In this document: positions 33,014-42,201 of the stretch, piece by piece
Layout: each line of letters begins with the position of its first letter
Position numbering within the stretch: the stretch's first letter is position 1
Assembly: GCA_020638285.1 (NCBI GenBank)
Contig: JACKIV010000002.1
Span: forward strand, 310,001 to 374,000
Source: Rhodospirillales bacterium
GTDB lineage: Bacteria > Pseudomonadota > Alphaproteobacteria > Micavibrionales > Micavibrionaceae
Length of the DNA: 64,000 bases
Reading direction: 5' to 3'
Notes under the pieces: generated by a model
Told to the model about the DNA's origin: nothing
What the model saw: only the letters and a program-made list of their open reading frames with translations
Databases searched by the model: none
Translations under genes and position numbers: made by a program

Positions 33014-34048
33014 GTGAAAGCTCCAAAGGACGCATTGAAAAGTAAAAAACAACCCTTTCCGGAGCCGTCTGCGCGGTCTTCGGAACAGGTGAGTCTGTCT
33101 CTGCGCGCGTTTGCGGCACAGCCAGCCCAAATGCAATGCGCAGACGCAGGGACCGGAGAAATTTGCCCGTTTTTCCGGGACGATACCGATATTCTGATCT
33201 GGTGCGTGGATCTTCTTTCCCAAAGTCCGATAGCCCGTGCCTTGCTGCGTGCGGCGGCTTGCGAAGGGTGGAGCGTGGGTCTGGCCGATCTTCAGGGCGG
33301 CGGATATTCTTTTGACGCGGATCAACGGACGATTCTGCTGGATCGCTGTGCGTTGTCTGCGCCTGCGCTCGGGCGGTCGGGTTATTTCCGCCATTCCTTG
33401 CTGATGGCTTTTGTCCGGGCGCTGCGGGATGTGGCTTCCGAACAGCGGTTTCATTCCATGGAAAATCACCTGACGCCCGAAGCCTTCATGATTTTGGCCC
33501 GTCTGCGGAATGCCGATTGTGATGTGATTGCGCTGGCCTGTGCGTGGGAGCTGCGCGGTGCGGGGCATCCCCACGTCTGGCGGCACATGATCGGCTCGTC
33601 CGAGGGGGATATGGCGATTGCTTTCGTAAAATATCTGGATTCTGCGCCTTCGGCGACTCTCGCGCCGGCGGCTCTGGCGGCAGCGTTTCGTCAATGGTTT
33701 GGTGAGGATTCCCGCATGGCGTCGAGCGACCATGATGCGCTGGAGTTTCTGGATGATGTTCTGGGCTCTTCTCAAACGAGGAATCCGTTCGGACACAGCC
33801 GCTTGAAGGCCGATCTTGTGGAATCTCTTTCGGTCTTGCCGGGTGGTGTGTGCTATCTGGCCGGAGCCGGGCGCGAAATTCTGGCCGATCCGTCTTTTCT
33901 GGATATGGAAGATCTGGTCAATCAGACCCACTTGCTTCATATTATGCGCGATCTCGAAGCCGTGATCGTTGCAGATGTCCCGTTCCGCGATGAATCCCTT
34001 GCCCGGCGGATCTTCCCTGATGCGCCTGTCAGCCGGATGGGTGTTTGA
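33014..34048 (+). CDS. Metallopeptidase-like protein (DUF6782-like), copy B
   Basis: A paralog of the preceding protein, about 344 residues from the GTG at 33014. It shares the order of elements: a short hydrophobic helix (PIARALLRAAACEG), the strand pair (GGYSFDADQRTILLDRC), a helix replacing the zinc helix (FRHSLLMAFVRALRDVASEQ), then two matching helical segments (CDVIALACAWELR; MAIAFVKYLD) and a C-terminal part with FLDMEDLV. No HExxH motif remains. The frame is open back to 32783 and overlaps copy A, so the start is uncertain. Function is unknown; loss of the motif in both copies suggests a binding or structural role. Confidence 0.55.
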   Translation: MKAPKDALKSKKQPFPEPSARSSEQVSLSLRAFAAQPAQMQCADAGTGEICPFFRDDTDILIWCVDLLSQSPIARALLRAAACEGWSVGLADLQGGGYSFDADQRTILLDRCALSAPALGRSGYFRHSLLMAFVRALRDVASEQRFHSMENHLTPEAFMILARLRNADCDVIALACAWELRGAGHPHVWRHMIGSSEGDMAIAFVKYLDSAPSATLAPAALAAAFRQWFGEDSRMASSDHDALEFLDDVLGSSQTRNPFGHSRLKADLVESLSVLPGGVCYLAGAGREILADPSFLDMEDLVNQTHLLHIMRDLEAVIVADVPFRDESLARRIFPDAPVSRMGV

Positions 34049-34168
34049 AAAACGCGCGTCCTTTTTCGCTTCGCCCATGATCTTCGTGGTAGACTGGAAT
34101 CTTCTTGGCCCGTCTTTGGCCTTTGCGGTACAAAGAGATCCGGAGCTTATTTGGGAGCAGGGGGGTCA

Positions 34169-34981
34169 TTGACGTATCATTATATGATGGACAGATTCAT
34201 GACTCTGGTATTTCAACGTCCGGATAGACGGAGAGTGTCTCTTGGAAGTATGATTTTGTTCGGGGTTCTGGCGATGTTTTCTTCGGCCAAGGCCGCTGAA
34301 CCTTTTGCAGAGTCTGATGCGCCGCAAGTTTCCTCTGCGCCCGTTGTCGTTGAGCTGTTTTCCTCGGAAATCTGTATGTTCTGCCCGAAAGCCGAAGTAT
34401 TTCTGGGCGATCTGGTCGCCACGAAAAATATCATCGGCCTGACCTGCATGGTGGACTACATGCAAACAGATGACAATGGGCCGGGCCGGAGCTTTTGTTC
34501 TGCGCGCCAGTCTGATTACTCTGAAAAACTCCGTTCCGGTCCGGATTACACGCCGCAGATCATTATCAATGGGGGGCGGGATGTCGTGGGCGACGAGCCC
34601 GAGACGGTGAAACAGGCGCTGGACGAGGTCGGAGAGTCGTCCGTTTTACCAATCGCGCTTGCGCCCGTTGCATCAGGGCGGTTTTCGGCAACTTTGCCGG
34701 ACGTCGGGGCCCGTAACCCGCCTTTGTCCATGACTTTGTTCGTGTATCACCGCAAGGCCCATCAGGCGGGCGCTCGCGGCGTGGCGCGGGAGTGGACGAA
34801 TCTTGTCACCGATCTGCGCGTTCTTGAGTCATGGGATGGTATGGCGCAGACTCTGGCTTTCTCTTCTGCGCCGGGGGAGGGAGACGGGGTTGCCTTGCTG
34901 GCTCAGGACCCGGTCAGCGGAGCGCTTGTGGCTGCTGGAACACTGAACGCAGAAACCCCGGTCGAAAAGACAGAACCTTGA
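34169..34981 (+). CDS. DUF1223 family exported thioredoxin-fold protein
   Basis: A secreted protein of about 270 residues. A signal peptide (LGSMILFGVLAMFSSAKAAE) ends near residue 43. The mature part opens with the DUF1223 signature VVELFSSEICMFCPKAEVFL, where the CMFC pair sits in the position of a thioredoxin CxxC, followed by YTPQIIINGG, a cis-proline-like element. Function is unknown; a redox role is plausible. The start is uncertain: a TTG at 34169 follows an agggggg site, and ATG codons at 34184, 34187 and 34199 are alternatives. Its 3' end overlaps the convergent gene by 68 bases. Confidence 0.78.
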   Translation: MTYHYMMDRFMTLVFQRPDRRRVSLGSMILFGVLAMFSSAKAAEPFAESDAPQVSSAPVVVELFSSEICMFCPKAEVFLGDLVATKNIIGLTCMVDYMQTDDNGPGRSFCSARQSDYSEKLRSGPDYTPQIIINGGRDVVGDEPETVKQALDEVGESSVLPIALAPVASGRFSATLPDVGARNPPLSMTLFVYHRKAHQAGARGVAREWTNLVTDLRVLESWDGMAQTLAFSSAPGEGDGVALLAQDPVSGALVAAGTLNAETPVEKTEP

Positions 34982-35429
34982 GAATTCTTTCCGGTCTTGA
35001 TGCCTGGCGCAGACGGGCCTGACCCCCGCCCCGGACGACTTTCAGCCCGCGATTGGCCTGAGCGCGCCGGTCAAGTTCGGCCTTGAGGGCCAGGGCCTTC
35101 TTTTCCTGAGCAAACAGCCTTCGTGCCTGATCCGCTGTCATCAGGTGATGGACGGGGAATTCGACATCCTCAAAAGCCACATAAACCCGGCATTCGTGGT
35201 ATGATGCGGATGAATCGTCCGCATCGCCTCCAAAGGCCCGGTGAATGTTAAGGTTGCGCAGCGCCATGGACTGTTCCCGCGCGGCGTCGATCAAGGTGTT
35301 CAGGTCAACATCCGGATATTTCGCTGCGATAAGGGGAAAAACCTCGCCCCGTTCCTTGCGAGAGCGTACCATTACCAGATCCCATCTCACACGAACCGGC
35401 GCTTCCTGCGAAGCTTTCTCATTTTTCAT
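34914..35429 (-). CDS. Hypothetical protein, convergent overlap with DUF1223 gene
   Basis: A 171-residue soluble protein not recognised. The ATG at 35429 has aggggaga about eight bases upstream, which supports the gene. The N-terminal half is mixed (VRWDLVMVRSRKERGEVFPL, YHECRVYVAFEDVEFPVHHL); the second half is a strongly basic helix rich in Lys, Arg and Ala (LFAQEKKALALKAELDRRAQ) that could bind nucleic acid. The last 22 codons run antisense to the end of the DUF1223 gene, an unusual overlap of coding sequences. Confidence 0.6.
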   Translation of the reverse strand: MKNEKASQEAPVRVRWDLVMVRSRKERGEVFPLIAAKYPDVDLNTLIDAAREQSMALRNLNIHRAFGGDADDSSASYHECRVYVAFEDVEFPVHHLMTADQARRLFAQEKKALALKAELDRRAQANRGLKVVRGGGQARLRQASRPERILKVLSFRPGFLRSVFQQPQALR

Positions 35430-35462
35430 TGTTTTTTTCTCCCCTTAGCAGTATGCCCCTTA

Positions 35463-35603
35463 TCATGAACCTTCCAGACAGGGAGTCAATCCACCAGCAG
35501 GGCGGTGCAGCAATTCCAGAAGATCGGGATTCGATGCTTCGGGAAAGAGATCTGATTTTTTCCAGACAGAACGCCAGTTTACAGCCTGTCCGGACTGTGC
35601 CAT
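35463..35603 (-). CDS. Possible small protein (46 residues)
   Basis: A short frame starting MAQSGQAVNWRSVWKKSDLF with amino-acid composition that looks protein-like, 33 bases upstream of the preceding minus-strand gene. The frame stays open further upstream without a standard start and runs into the lipoprotein gene on the other strand. The ribosome site (aagg) is weak. It could be a real small cistron or a remnant of a longer gene. Confidence 0.28.
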   Translation of the reverse strand: MAQSGQAVNWRSVWKKSDLFPEASNPDLLELLHRPAGGLTPCLEGS

Positions 35604-35650
35604 ACCTTGGATAACGGATGAAATGAAATCGGCATGGAGTTTTTGAAGAC

Positions 35651-36265
35651 ATGCGTATGAGGTTTGTTTGCCTTGTCGCACTGGCGGCGGGGACATTGGG
35701 TCTGGGGGGGTGTGAGAGCGTTCTTCATCCGCCCGGTTCGGCGGCGGATTCGGCTCTGGCGCCTGCTGCTGTGGATACTCCGGTTGTAATTCACGGTATG
35801 CCCACCCCACCGGTTGCCATGCCGCAGGATGCGTATAACAGCTTTCTGGTCCGGGCTTATGGCGATCTGGCCGCCAAGGCGTTTCGGGAAATGGACTGGG
35901 TGGATGGATATCGGTTTAACAGAAAAGCCGAGTTGGCTGCCCGTGCGCAAAAAATTGAGCCAGATACTCCGGAGAGCCGCTCTATCGCCGTTGCACGGGA
36001 TATGGATATTCGCCGGGCCTATGTGACGCTGCGCGGATATCTGAAACCCGAGAATGTGGTCAAGGCACCCCAGCAGATTGCCTTGGCGCTCGCGGCTTAT
36101 GATTGCTGGGTTGAGGATTCAGAAGAATCCCTGTTTGAAATGCGCGAAGGGATGTGTCGAAACCAATACGAGGACGCCATTCGCAAGGTCGAAGATGCGA
36201 TTATTGATGATGCTCTGGATACCATCGAAGCGCCGGTCAGTCGGGATTGGAAGCAGACAAAATGA
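35651..36265 (+). CDS. Predicted lipoprotein with alphaproteobacterial OmpA-N-like domain
   Basis: A 204-residue envelope protein. The signal peptide ends in the lipobox LGGC, with lipidated Cys near residue 21. The mature part contains YNSFLVRAYGDLAAKAFREM followed by DWVDGYRFNRKAELAARAQK, a pattern I associate with the N-terminal region of some alphaproteobacterial OmpA-family lipoproteins, but no OmpA peptidoglycan-binding domain follows. Two cysteines (YDCW, GMCRN) may pair. It precedes the secreted subtilisin gene by 148 bases. The OmpA link is inference. Confidence 0.7.
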   Translation: MRMRFVCLVALAAGTLGLGGCESVLHPPGSAADSALAPAAVDTPVVIHGMPTPPVAMPQDAYNSFLVRAYGDLAAKAFREMDWVDGYRFNRKAELAARAQKIEPDTPESRSIAVARDMDIRRAYVTLRGYLKPENVVKAPQQIALALAAYDCWVEDSEESLFEMREGMCRNQYEDAIRKVEDAIIDDALDTIEAPVSRDWKQTK

Positions 36266-36297
36266 AACGGGGTCCGGCATTTCTGAATTCATAAAAA

Positions 36298-36327
36298 TTT
36301 ATACAAAATCAGGATTTTATACAAAAT
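36298..36327 (+). repeat. Direct repeat upstream of the subtilisin gene
   Basis: tttatacaaaat occurs at 36298-36309 and again at 36316-36327, an 18-base period in an AT-rich 148-base gap. Such spacing places both copies on nearly the same DNA face and could form a regulator binding site. No regulator is known for it. Confidence 0.45.
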
Positions 36328-36413
36328 TAATCCGGGTATGGTGAGATGAAAGGCAGGGGGCAATTTCCGAAAAATAAATAATAAAAGACAACCGATGTAA
36401 GCGAAACGCGAAG

Positions 36414-39400
36414 ATGGTCCAGATATCCGGACTTTCCGATGATTCGGCTTTGCTTCCCGACGATGAAGATCGCGTCGGGTCCTTACAGGTTTCTCTGTTT
36501 CCTCCGGTTGTTTCGGATGGTGTCGGCGTCTCTGTTGCGCTGGAGATGGCCTCAACGTCCGGCCTTTCACCCGTTTCCACGGCGGCAACATTTTCTTCGA
36601 TCCCTGTTTCTGATCCCTTTCTTTCTGGTCTGCCTTCCGGTTTTTTAACGGTTGGCGAGGAAGCCAACGCCGTTCCCGGCGATCCGGCGTTGAATAGTCT
36701 CAGTTCTTTTTATTCCTGGCATCTTGTCGATTCCGATGGAATCAACGTCCAGACCGCTTGGGCGGATTATACGGGCGCGGGAATCAAGGTCGCGGTGCTC
36801 GACGACGGTTTCGCGCACAACCTGTCTGATCTGTCGCCCAATTACCGGACGGATCTGGATCGAGACACGCTGGATAATGACAATGACGCGCTGAACGGCC
36901 CAAGCGATTCTCACGGCACATGGGTTTCGAGTTTCATCGCTGCGGACGATAACGGAACCGGTCTTGTCGGTGTGGCCTTCGATTCCGACCTGATTGGCAT
37001 CCGGCGCGGTTTCGGGGCGCAAACGTCTATCGACGACACGCTGGAAGGGTTCCAGCATGCGCGCACTGTTGGCGCGGATGTTATGAATAATAGCTGGGGC
37101 AGCACTGCGGCCTTCGGCGACCATTTCGGCGTCAATTTTGTCGGAACGGACTATAGCGCCGTAGGCGACGAGATGGTCAATATGGTTAGTCTTGGGCGTG
37201 GAGGGCTGGGAACCAGCATCGTTTTTTCCGCTGGAAACAGCCGTACTGACGGAGACAACGTCAATTACAAGAACTTTCAGAATTCCCCTTATGTCATCAC
37301 CGTCGGCGCGACAGACAGCAATGGCGATGTAACGTCCTTCAGCACGCCCGGCGCGGCGATTTTGCTGTCTGCGCCGGGGCAGGCCGTTCCGGCCTATAAT
37401 ACGGACGGCAGTATTTCGGCAGTTTCCGGGACGTCTTTTTCCGGTCCGATCGTCGCCGCCGTGGTTGCCCTGATATACGACGCCAATCCGAATCTCGGAT
37501 ACCGCGATGTGCAGGATATTCTGGCCTTGTCTGCGCGCAAAACGGACGCGAGTGATCCGGGATGGCAGGATAACGGGGCCGGAAACTGGAACGGCGGAGG
37601 GATGCATTTCAGCCATGATTACGGTTTCGGTCTCGTGGATGCGACTGCTGCGGTGCGTCTCGCCGAGACATGGCAGGGAACGCAGACTTATTCCAATATG
37701 ACGCGAATCGATACCGCGACATCCAGCCCGGCTCTGAACATCCCCTCCAGCGGCACCGTGACGACGACGATCAACGTCGCGCAGGATATCCAGATTGAAA
37801 AACTTCTGATTGATCTTGATCTGTCTCACGCCAAGACCGGGGATCTGGTGGTGACTCTGATTTCCCCCGATGGCACCGAAAGCGTCCTTGTGAACCGGAT
37901 TGATAACGGAACCTTTGTCAGCCAGTACGGGATTACCGGTATTGATTTCCAGATGAGCACCAATGCGAACTGGGGCGAGGGCAGCGCGGGAACCTGGACC
38001 TTGAAAATCGACGACATGGCGGCGGGAAATTCCGGAACGCTCAATGCCTGGTCGATGAGCTTTCTGGGTAACGCTATGCCCACGGATGACCTGTATGTCT
38101 ACAGCAATGAGTTTTCCATAGCCTCGGGCGCGCGGTTGACCTTGAGCGATTCCGATGGCGGAACCGATACAATCAACGCCGCCATGGTCACAACCGGGAT
38201 GACGGTGAATCTGAACGGGGGAAGCGCCAGCACCATAGCAGGGAAAACATTGACCATCGCCTCTGGAACCGTCATTGAGAAATTCTATGGTGGAGACGGG
38301 GCGGATACGGTTACGGGCAACGGCGCCGCTAATGAAATCCATGGCGGTCGTGGAAACGATATGTTATCGGGCGGCGGCGGCAACGACACGCTCGACGGCG
38401 GTGCGGGAACGGATACCGCTCTTTATGCCCTTTCGGCGGATAACTTCGATTTCACTTTCAACACTGCAACCACCGTCACTGTGACGCATAAAAACGGTGG
38501 GTCGGAAGGGACGGATACCCTGATCGACATTGAGAATTTCACATTCAACGGAACAACTTACAGTCGCGCAGCTCTCGAATCCTACGTGGCGGCGCGCAGC
38601 GCGGTGACCTTGCCGATTCTCGTGAGCATGAATATCGGCGGCACGACTTATAACGTCACATCCTCTTCCGCCGGAACCAGCACTGTGACAGCGGAAGATA
38701 TGGGCTATGGCGGATCAAGCGGAAACCAGTTCTCGATAACCCGCGCGGGCAATGCCCTGACGCTCGATGTCCTCGACCCCAATGCGCCCTCGGCCTTGAC
38801 CCTCCGGGCCTCAGGCAGCGGTGACACGATTACGGTCAATGGCGCGCATCCGACGCTTTCGGTTCTTTTGCGCGGCGGCGGCGGCGGAGATACCCTCACC
38901 GTCAATGTCGATAATGCCAATACGCTGTATGGCTATGGTGGCAATGATACGCTCTCGGGTGGCGGGGGCGCAGACCGGATCGACGGGGGTGACGGCACCG
39001 ATATTCTGTCCGGCGGCGCAGGTGCGGACATCCTGACGGGAGGGAACGGAGATGATACCGTCAATGGAGGAGAGGGGGACGATACGCTGTATGGCGGCGT
39101 TGGTGCTGACACGGTCAATGGCGGCGCGGGCGCGGATCGTATTTACGGTCAGGACGGGGACGATATCCTGAGCGGCGGAGACGACAACGATACGATCAAT
39201 GGCGGGAACGACAATGATACGATCAACGGAGATGCCGGAGACGACAAGCTGTATGGTGATGCGGGCGATGATCTCCTGTATGGCGGAGATGGCATTGATA
39301 CGCTGTATGGCGGCGATGACAGCGATACACTGTACGGCGATGCCGGTGCGGATCGGCTGATGGGCGGGGCGGGGGACGATACGCTGTATGGCGGCGACGA

Positions 39401-39956
39401 TGCCGATATTCTTAAAGGAGAAAATGGAAACGATACGCTCTATGGCGATGATGCCGATGATCTTTTATATGGCGGGGCGGGGGGAGATGCGCTTTACGGC
39501 GGGGCGGGAGCCGATATGTTGTCTGGTGAGGATGGCAACGATACGCTGGATGGCGGCGCGGGGGACGACGTGCTGCGCGGCGGGAACGGCGACGACGTCC
39601 TGATTGGCGGGGACGGTGCCGACCGATTCTATGGGGACGCGGGATCGGATGTCTATGGCCTGACGATGATCGACGGCGCAATAGACCGATTTTACGGGTT
39701 TACCTTGAGCGGGCCGGAGCAGGACAGCGTCAATATCACCGATATCTTGAGCGGGTTTACCCCGGGATCAAGCGATATCAACGATTTTGTCAAGCTGGTC
39801 TATATGAATGCGGCGCGCACGGATATCCAGATTGATGCCAATGGTGGAGCGGATGCGTTCGTGACGGTGGCTCAGGTCATGGGCGACTGGTCCGGTCAGA
39901 CCGCTCAGGGGCTTTATGACGCAGGAACGATTATCGCCAACCAAAGCCTTCTTTAA
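36414..39956 (+). CDS. Secreted subtilisin-like protease with P-domain and RTX repeats
   Basis: An 1180-residue predicted extracellular serine protease. The S8 domain has the catalytic Asp in VAVLDDGFAH (about D130), His in DSHGTWVSSF (about H167), the oxyanion Asn in FSAGNS and Ser in GTSFSGP (about S341). A proprotein convertase P-domain follows (about 440-552, LSHAKTGDLVVTLISPDGTE to WSMSFLG). RTX nonapeptides form a small block near 625-665 and a long block at about 840-1080. The C-terminus (IDRFYGFTLSGPEQDSVNIT) resembles the type I secretion domain of the RTX protein at 22.7 kb. No Sec signal peptide is visible, consistent with type I export. The ribosome site is weak. Confidence 0.92.
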   Translation: MVQISGLSDDSALLPDDEDRVGSLQVSLFPPVVSDGVGVSVALEMASTSGLSPVSTAATFSSIPVSDPFLSGLPSGFLTVGEEANAVPGDPALNSLSSFYSWHLVDSDGINVQTAWADYTGAGIKVAVLDDGFAHNLSDLSPNYRTDLDRDTLDNDNDALNGPSDSHGTWVSSFIAADDNGTGLVGVAFDSDLIGIRRGFGAQTSIDDTLEGFQHARTVGADVMNNSWGSTAAFGDHFGVNFVGTDYSAVGDEMVNMVSLGRGGLGTSIVFSAGNSRTDGDNVNYKNFQNSPYVITVGATDSNGDVTSFSTPGAAILLSAPGQAVPAYNTDGSISAVSGTSFSGPIVAAVVALIYDANPNLGYRDVQDILALSARKTDASDPGWQDNGAGNWNGGGMHFSHDYGFGLVDATAAVRLAETWQGTQTYSNMTRIDTATSSPALNIPSSGTVTTTINVAQDIQIEKLLIDLDLSHAKTGDLVVTLISPDGTESVLVNRIDNGTFVSQYGITGIDFQMSTNANWGEGSAGTWTLKIDDMAAGNSGTLNAWSMSFLGNAMPTDDLYVYSNEFSIASGARLTLSDSDGGTDTINAAMVTTGMTVNLNGGSASTIAGKTLTIASGTVIEKFYGGDGADTVTGNGAANEIHGGRGNDMLSGGGGNDTLDGGAGTDTALYALSADNFDFTFNTATTVTVTHKNGGSEGTDTLIDIENFTFNGTTYSRAALESYVAARSAVTLPILVSMNIGGTTYNVTSSSAGTSTVTAEDMGYGGSSGNQFSITRAGNALTLDVLDPNAPSALTLRASGSGDTITVNGAHPTLSVLLRGGGGGDTLTVNVDNANTLYGYGGNDTLSGGGGADRIDGGDGTDILSGGAGADILTGGNGDDTVNGGEGDDTLYGGVGADTVNGGAGADRIYGQDGDDILSGGDDNDTINGGNDNDTINGDAGDDKLYGDAGDDLLYGGDGIDTLYGGDDSDTLYGDAGADRLMGGAGDDTLYGGDDADILKGENGNDTLYGDDADDLLYGGAGGDALYGGAGADMLSGEDGNDTLDGGAGDDVLRGGNGDDVLIGGDGADRFYGDAGSDVYGLTMIDGAIDRFYGFTLSGPEQDSVNITDILSGFTPGSSDINDFVKLVYMNAARTDIQIDANGGADAFVTVAQVMGDWSGQTAQGLYDAGTIIANQSLL

Positions 39957-39961
39957 GAATT

Positions 39962-41305
39962 TCAAGACGCCTTGCGGACGGATTTCCGGTCGCCCTCTAC
40001 TTCGGGTCTGCCGATGGAGACATAGTGGAATCCGCGTCCGCGCATCTCGGGAATCTTGTAAATGTTGCGCAGGTCGATCAGGCGTTTCTGTGACATGGAT
40101 TCGCCGATCCGGTCCAGATTCAGGGCGCGGAACTCGTTCCATTCCGTCAGGATAACAAGAGCATCTGTGCCGTTTGCAGCCTCGTAGGCGTCTTTGCACC
40201 ACACTATGCCGGGCAGGAGGGGTGCGGCAGTGTCCATCGCGGCGGGGTCAAATGCGTGGATTTTTGCTCCAGCGGCCTGAAGCGCGGGCAGAACCACAAG
40301 GCTTGGCGCGTCGCGCACGTCGTCCGTATTGGGCTTGAACGCCACGCCCAGAACGCCGATTTTCAAGTCCTTGACCGATCCGCCGCACGCGGCAATGATC
40401 TTTTCCGCCATGGCGCGCTGGCGGTCTGCGTTGACCTGAATTACGGCTTCGACAATACGCTGCGGCGCGCCGAAGTCCCGGCCTGTCTGGGCCAGAGCGA
40501 GCGTGTCTTTGGGAAAGCAGGAGCCGCCATAACCGGGCCCGGCATGCAGGAATTTTGCGCCGATCCGCCCGTCCAGCCCCATGGCGCGCGCCACGTCCTG
40601 AACATTCGCGCCTGCTTTTTCGCACAGATTGGCGATTTCATTGATAAAGCTGATCTTGGTGGCCAGAAAGGCGTTGCTGGCATATTTGATAATCTCCGCC
40701 GTCTCGGGCGTTGTGACTGCGATGGGCGTTTCGTTCAGGTAAAGCGGCCTGTACAGGGCGCGCAGAACCTCTATCGCCCGGTCGGACGTGGCGCCCAGCA
40801 CCACGCGGTCGGGGCGCAGAAAGTCGGTGATCGCCGCGCCTTCGCGCAGAAATTCCGGGTTGGAGCACACGTCGAACTCTCCGTTCGGGCAGACCTGGCG
40901 CAGGATTTTTTCAATCTCGCGGGCGGTGCCGACGGGGACCGTCGATTTCGTGACGACGACCGTATAGCCGGTCATGTGCGCGCCGATGTCTCTGGCCGCC
41001 TGATAGACATAAGACAAATCCGCATGGCCGTCATCTTTGCGCGGCGGCGTGCCGACGGCGATAAAGACCGCGTCCGATCCCCGCACGGCCTGCGCCAGAT
41101 CCGTCGTAAAGGACAGGCGTCCGGCGGCAACCTGTTTGGCCACCAGATCGTCGAGGCCGGGTTCGTAAATCGGGATTTCCCCGGCCTTCAGGCGGTCGAT
41201 TTTTCCAGCGTCCTTGTCCACGCAGACCACGTCGATGCCAAATTCCGCAAAGCAGGTCCCGGACACCAGTCCGACATATCCCGTTCCGACCACTCCGATA
41301 CGCAT
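39962..41305 (-). CDS. ugd: UDP-glucose 6-dehydrogenase
   Basis: Oxidises UDP-glucose to UDP-glucuronate, a precursor for exopolysaccharide and lipid A decoration. The NAD-binding motif GVVGTGYVGLVSGTCFAE opens the protein, and the catalytic cysteine is in GYGGSCFPKDTLAL. The central helix and the UDP-binding C-terminal domain (VLGVAFKPNTDDVRDAP) are present. The length of 447 residues is standard. It converges on the subtilisin gene with a five-base gap. No glycan cluster surrounds it here. Confidence 0.95.
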   Translation of the reverse strand: MRIGVVGTGYVGLVSGTCFAEFGIDVVCVDKDAGKIDRLKAGEIPIYEPGLDDLVAKQVAAGRLSFTTDLAQAVRGSDAVFIAVGTPPRKDDGHADLSYVYQAARDIGAHMTGYTVVVTKSTVPVGTAREIEKILRQVCPNGEFDVCSNPEFLREGAAITDFLRPDRVVLGATSDRAIEVLRALYRPLYLNETPIAVTTPETAEIIKYASNAFLATKISFINEIANLCEKAGANVQDVARAMGLDGRIGAKFLHAGPGYGGSCFPKDTLALAQTGRDFGAPQRIVEAVIQVNADRQRAMAEKIIAACGGSVKDLKIGVLGVAFKPNTDDVRDAPSLVVLPALQAAGAKIHAFDPAAMDTAAPLLPGIVWCKDAYEAANGTDALVILTEWNEFRALNLDRIGESMSQKRLIDLRNIYKIPEMRGRGFHYVSIGRPEVEGDRKSVRKAS

Positions 41306-41398
41306 GACAACAGGCCTCTTCGATATGTTTTTCCACGTTTTTCCCGAAAACTGGGCCGGAGCTTACAGGGTTTCCCCGCTCTGTCAATCAGGCAAAGC

Positions 41399-41803
41399 CT
41401 ATTCTTTCTCCATAATGCATTGCAGGGGTTGTTCGTTCGTGCGGGCGAAATCCATCACCTGCCCCACCCGCGTTTCCGCAATCTCATAGGTATAGATGCC
41501 GCACAGACCAACCCCCCGGCGATGAACGTGGAGCATGATTTCCGTGGCTTCCTCGCGGGTTTTGGAGAAAAACCGCTCCAGAACCAGGACAACAAAGTCC
41601 ATCGGCGTGTAATCGTCGTTGAGAATCAGGACCTTGTACATGGATGGTTTGCCCGTCTTCGGACGGGTTTTGAGGAGGAGGCCGGTTCTGGAGTCTCCCT
41701 CGCGGCCCGGATCGCCACGATTCGGATCGTCTCCGCCCGGCCCCTCAGGCGGCGGCCCGGCAACCGGGGCGTCAAGACGTCTATTGAAACAGGAGCGCGG
41801 CAT
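41399..41803 (-). CDS. clpS: ATP-dependent Clp protease adaptor ClpS
   Basis: An N-degron adaptor that delivers substrates to ClpAP. The core from [17 protein letters not shown] through [20 protein letters not shown] is typical, including the Asn-Asp pair that contacts the N-terminal residue and the His in the binding pocket. The N-terminal 50 residues are long, Pro and Gly rich, and probably disordered. I placed the start at the Met giving MPRSCFNRR, with agga about ten bases upstream; an 11-codon longer form is open. clpA, often adjacent, is not in the window. Confidence 0.9.
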   Translation of the reverse strand: MPRSCFNRRLDAPVAGPPPEGPGGDDPNRGDPGREGDSRTGLLLKTRPKTGKPSMYKVLILNDDYTPMDFVVLVLERFFSKTREEATEIMLHVHRRGVGLCGIYTYEIAETRVGQVMDFARTNEQPLQCIMEKE

Positions 41804-41897
41804 ATCCAAAAAGTCCTGACACGGTTGCAAAACCAAAGCAAGGGAGCGAATCCCGCATGATTCTAGGGCGGCGAGCGCGCTGCGGCAAGGGGGGCGC

Positions 41898-42098
41898 TTA
41901 CAAAAGCCCTTTCTTTTTCATCACGAATTCGAGGCGCTTGAGGGCGTTGCGCTTGAGCAACTCCTGCGGCGCATTCACCGGGCCCTGAATGGCGATTTCG
42001 GTCAGGCTGGCCGCGTCGATGGCCGAGACGCGCACATACGCCCCCACGGGATGAAACTCAAAAATAATCTCGCGGCCGGACAGAGGATTTTCTTCCAT
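41898..42098 (-). CDS. DUF6898-like small conserved protein
   Basis: A 66-residue protein. The stretch [20 protein letters not shown] followed by LTEIAIQGP and a helical basic end ([20 protein letters not shown]) matches my recollection of a small alphaproteobacterial family, DUF6898. The start is the ATG at 42098 (another ATG four codons upstream is possible); the longer open frame is an antisense shadow of gcdH. Function is unknown. It is divergent from gcdH by about 100 bases. Confidence 0.7.
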   Translation of the reverse strand: MEENPLSGREIIFEFHPVGAYVRVSAIDAASLTEIAIQGPVNAPQELLKRNALKRLEFVMKKKGLL

Positions 42099-42201
42099 GG
42101 GCGTCATCATAATCGCGGCGGCGCGCAGAAAACAAGGGGCTGGTTCACGGGATGCCGGCATGATAGAATCTTGCGGAAAATGATGCCGGAGTTTCCATCC
42201 C

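Noticed and set aside
33969..34172. 67-residue open frame between copy B and the DUF1223 gene
   Set aside because: It mostly overlaps the end of copy B in another frame and has no ribosome site or conserved motif.
38940..39650. Regularly repeated DNA that could be mistaken for a tandem or CRISPR-like array
   Set aside because: The repeats are in frame and encode RTX nonapeptides of the subtilisin-like protein; spacers and a conserved repeat unit typical of CRISPR are missing.
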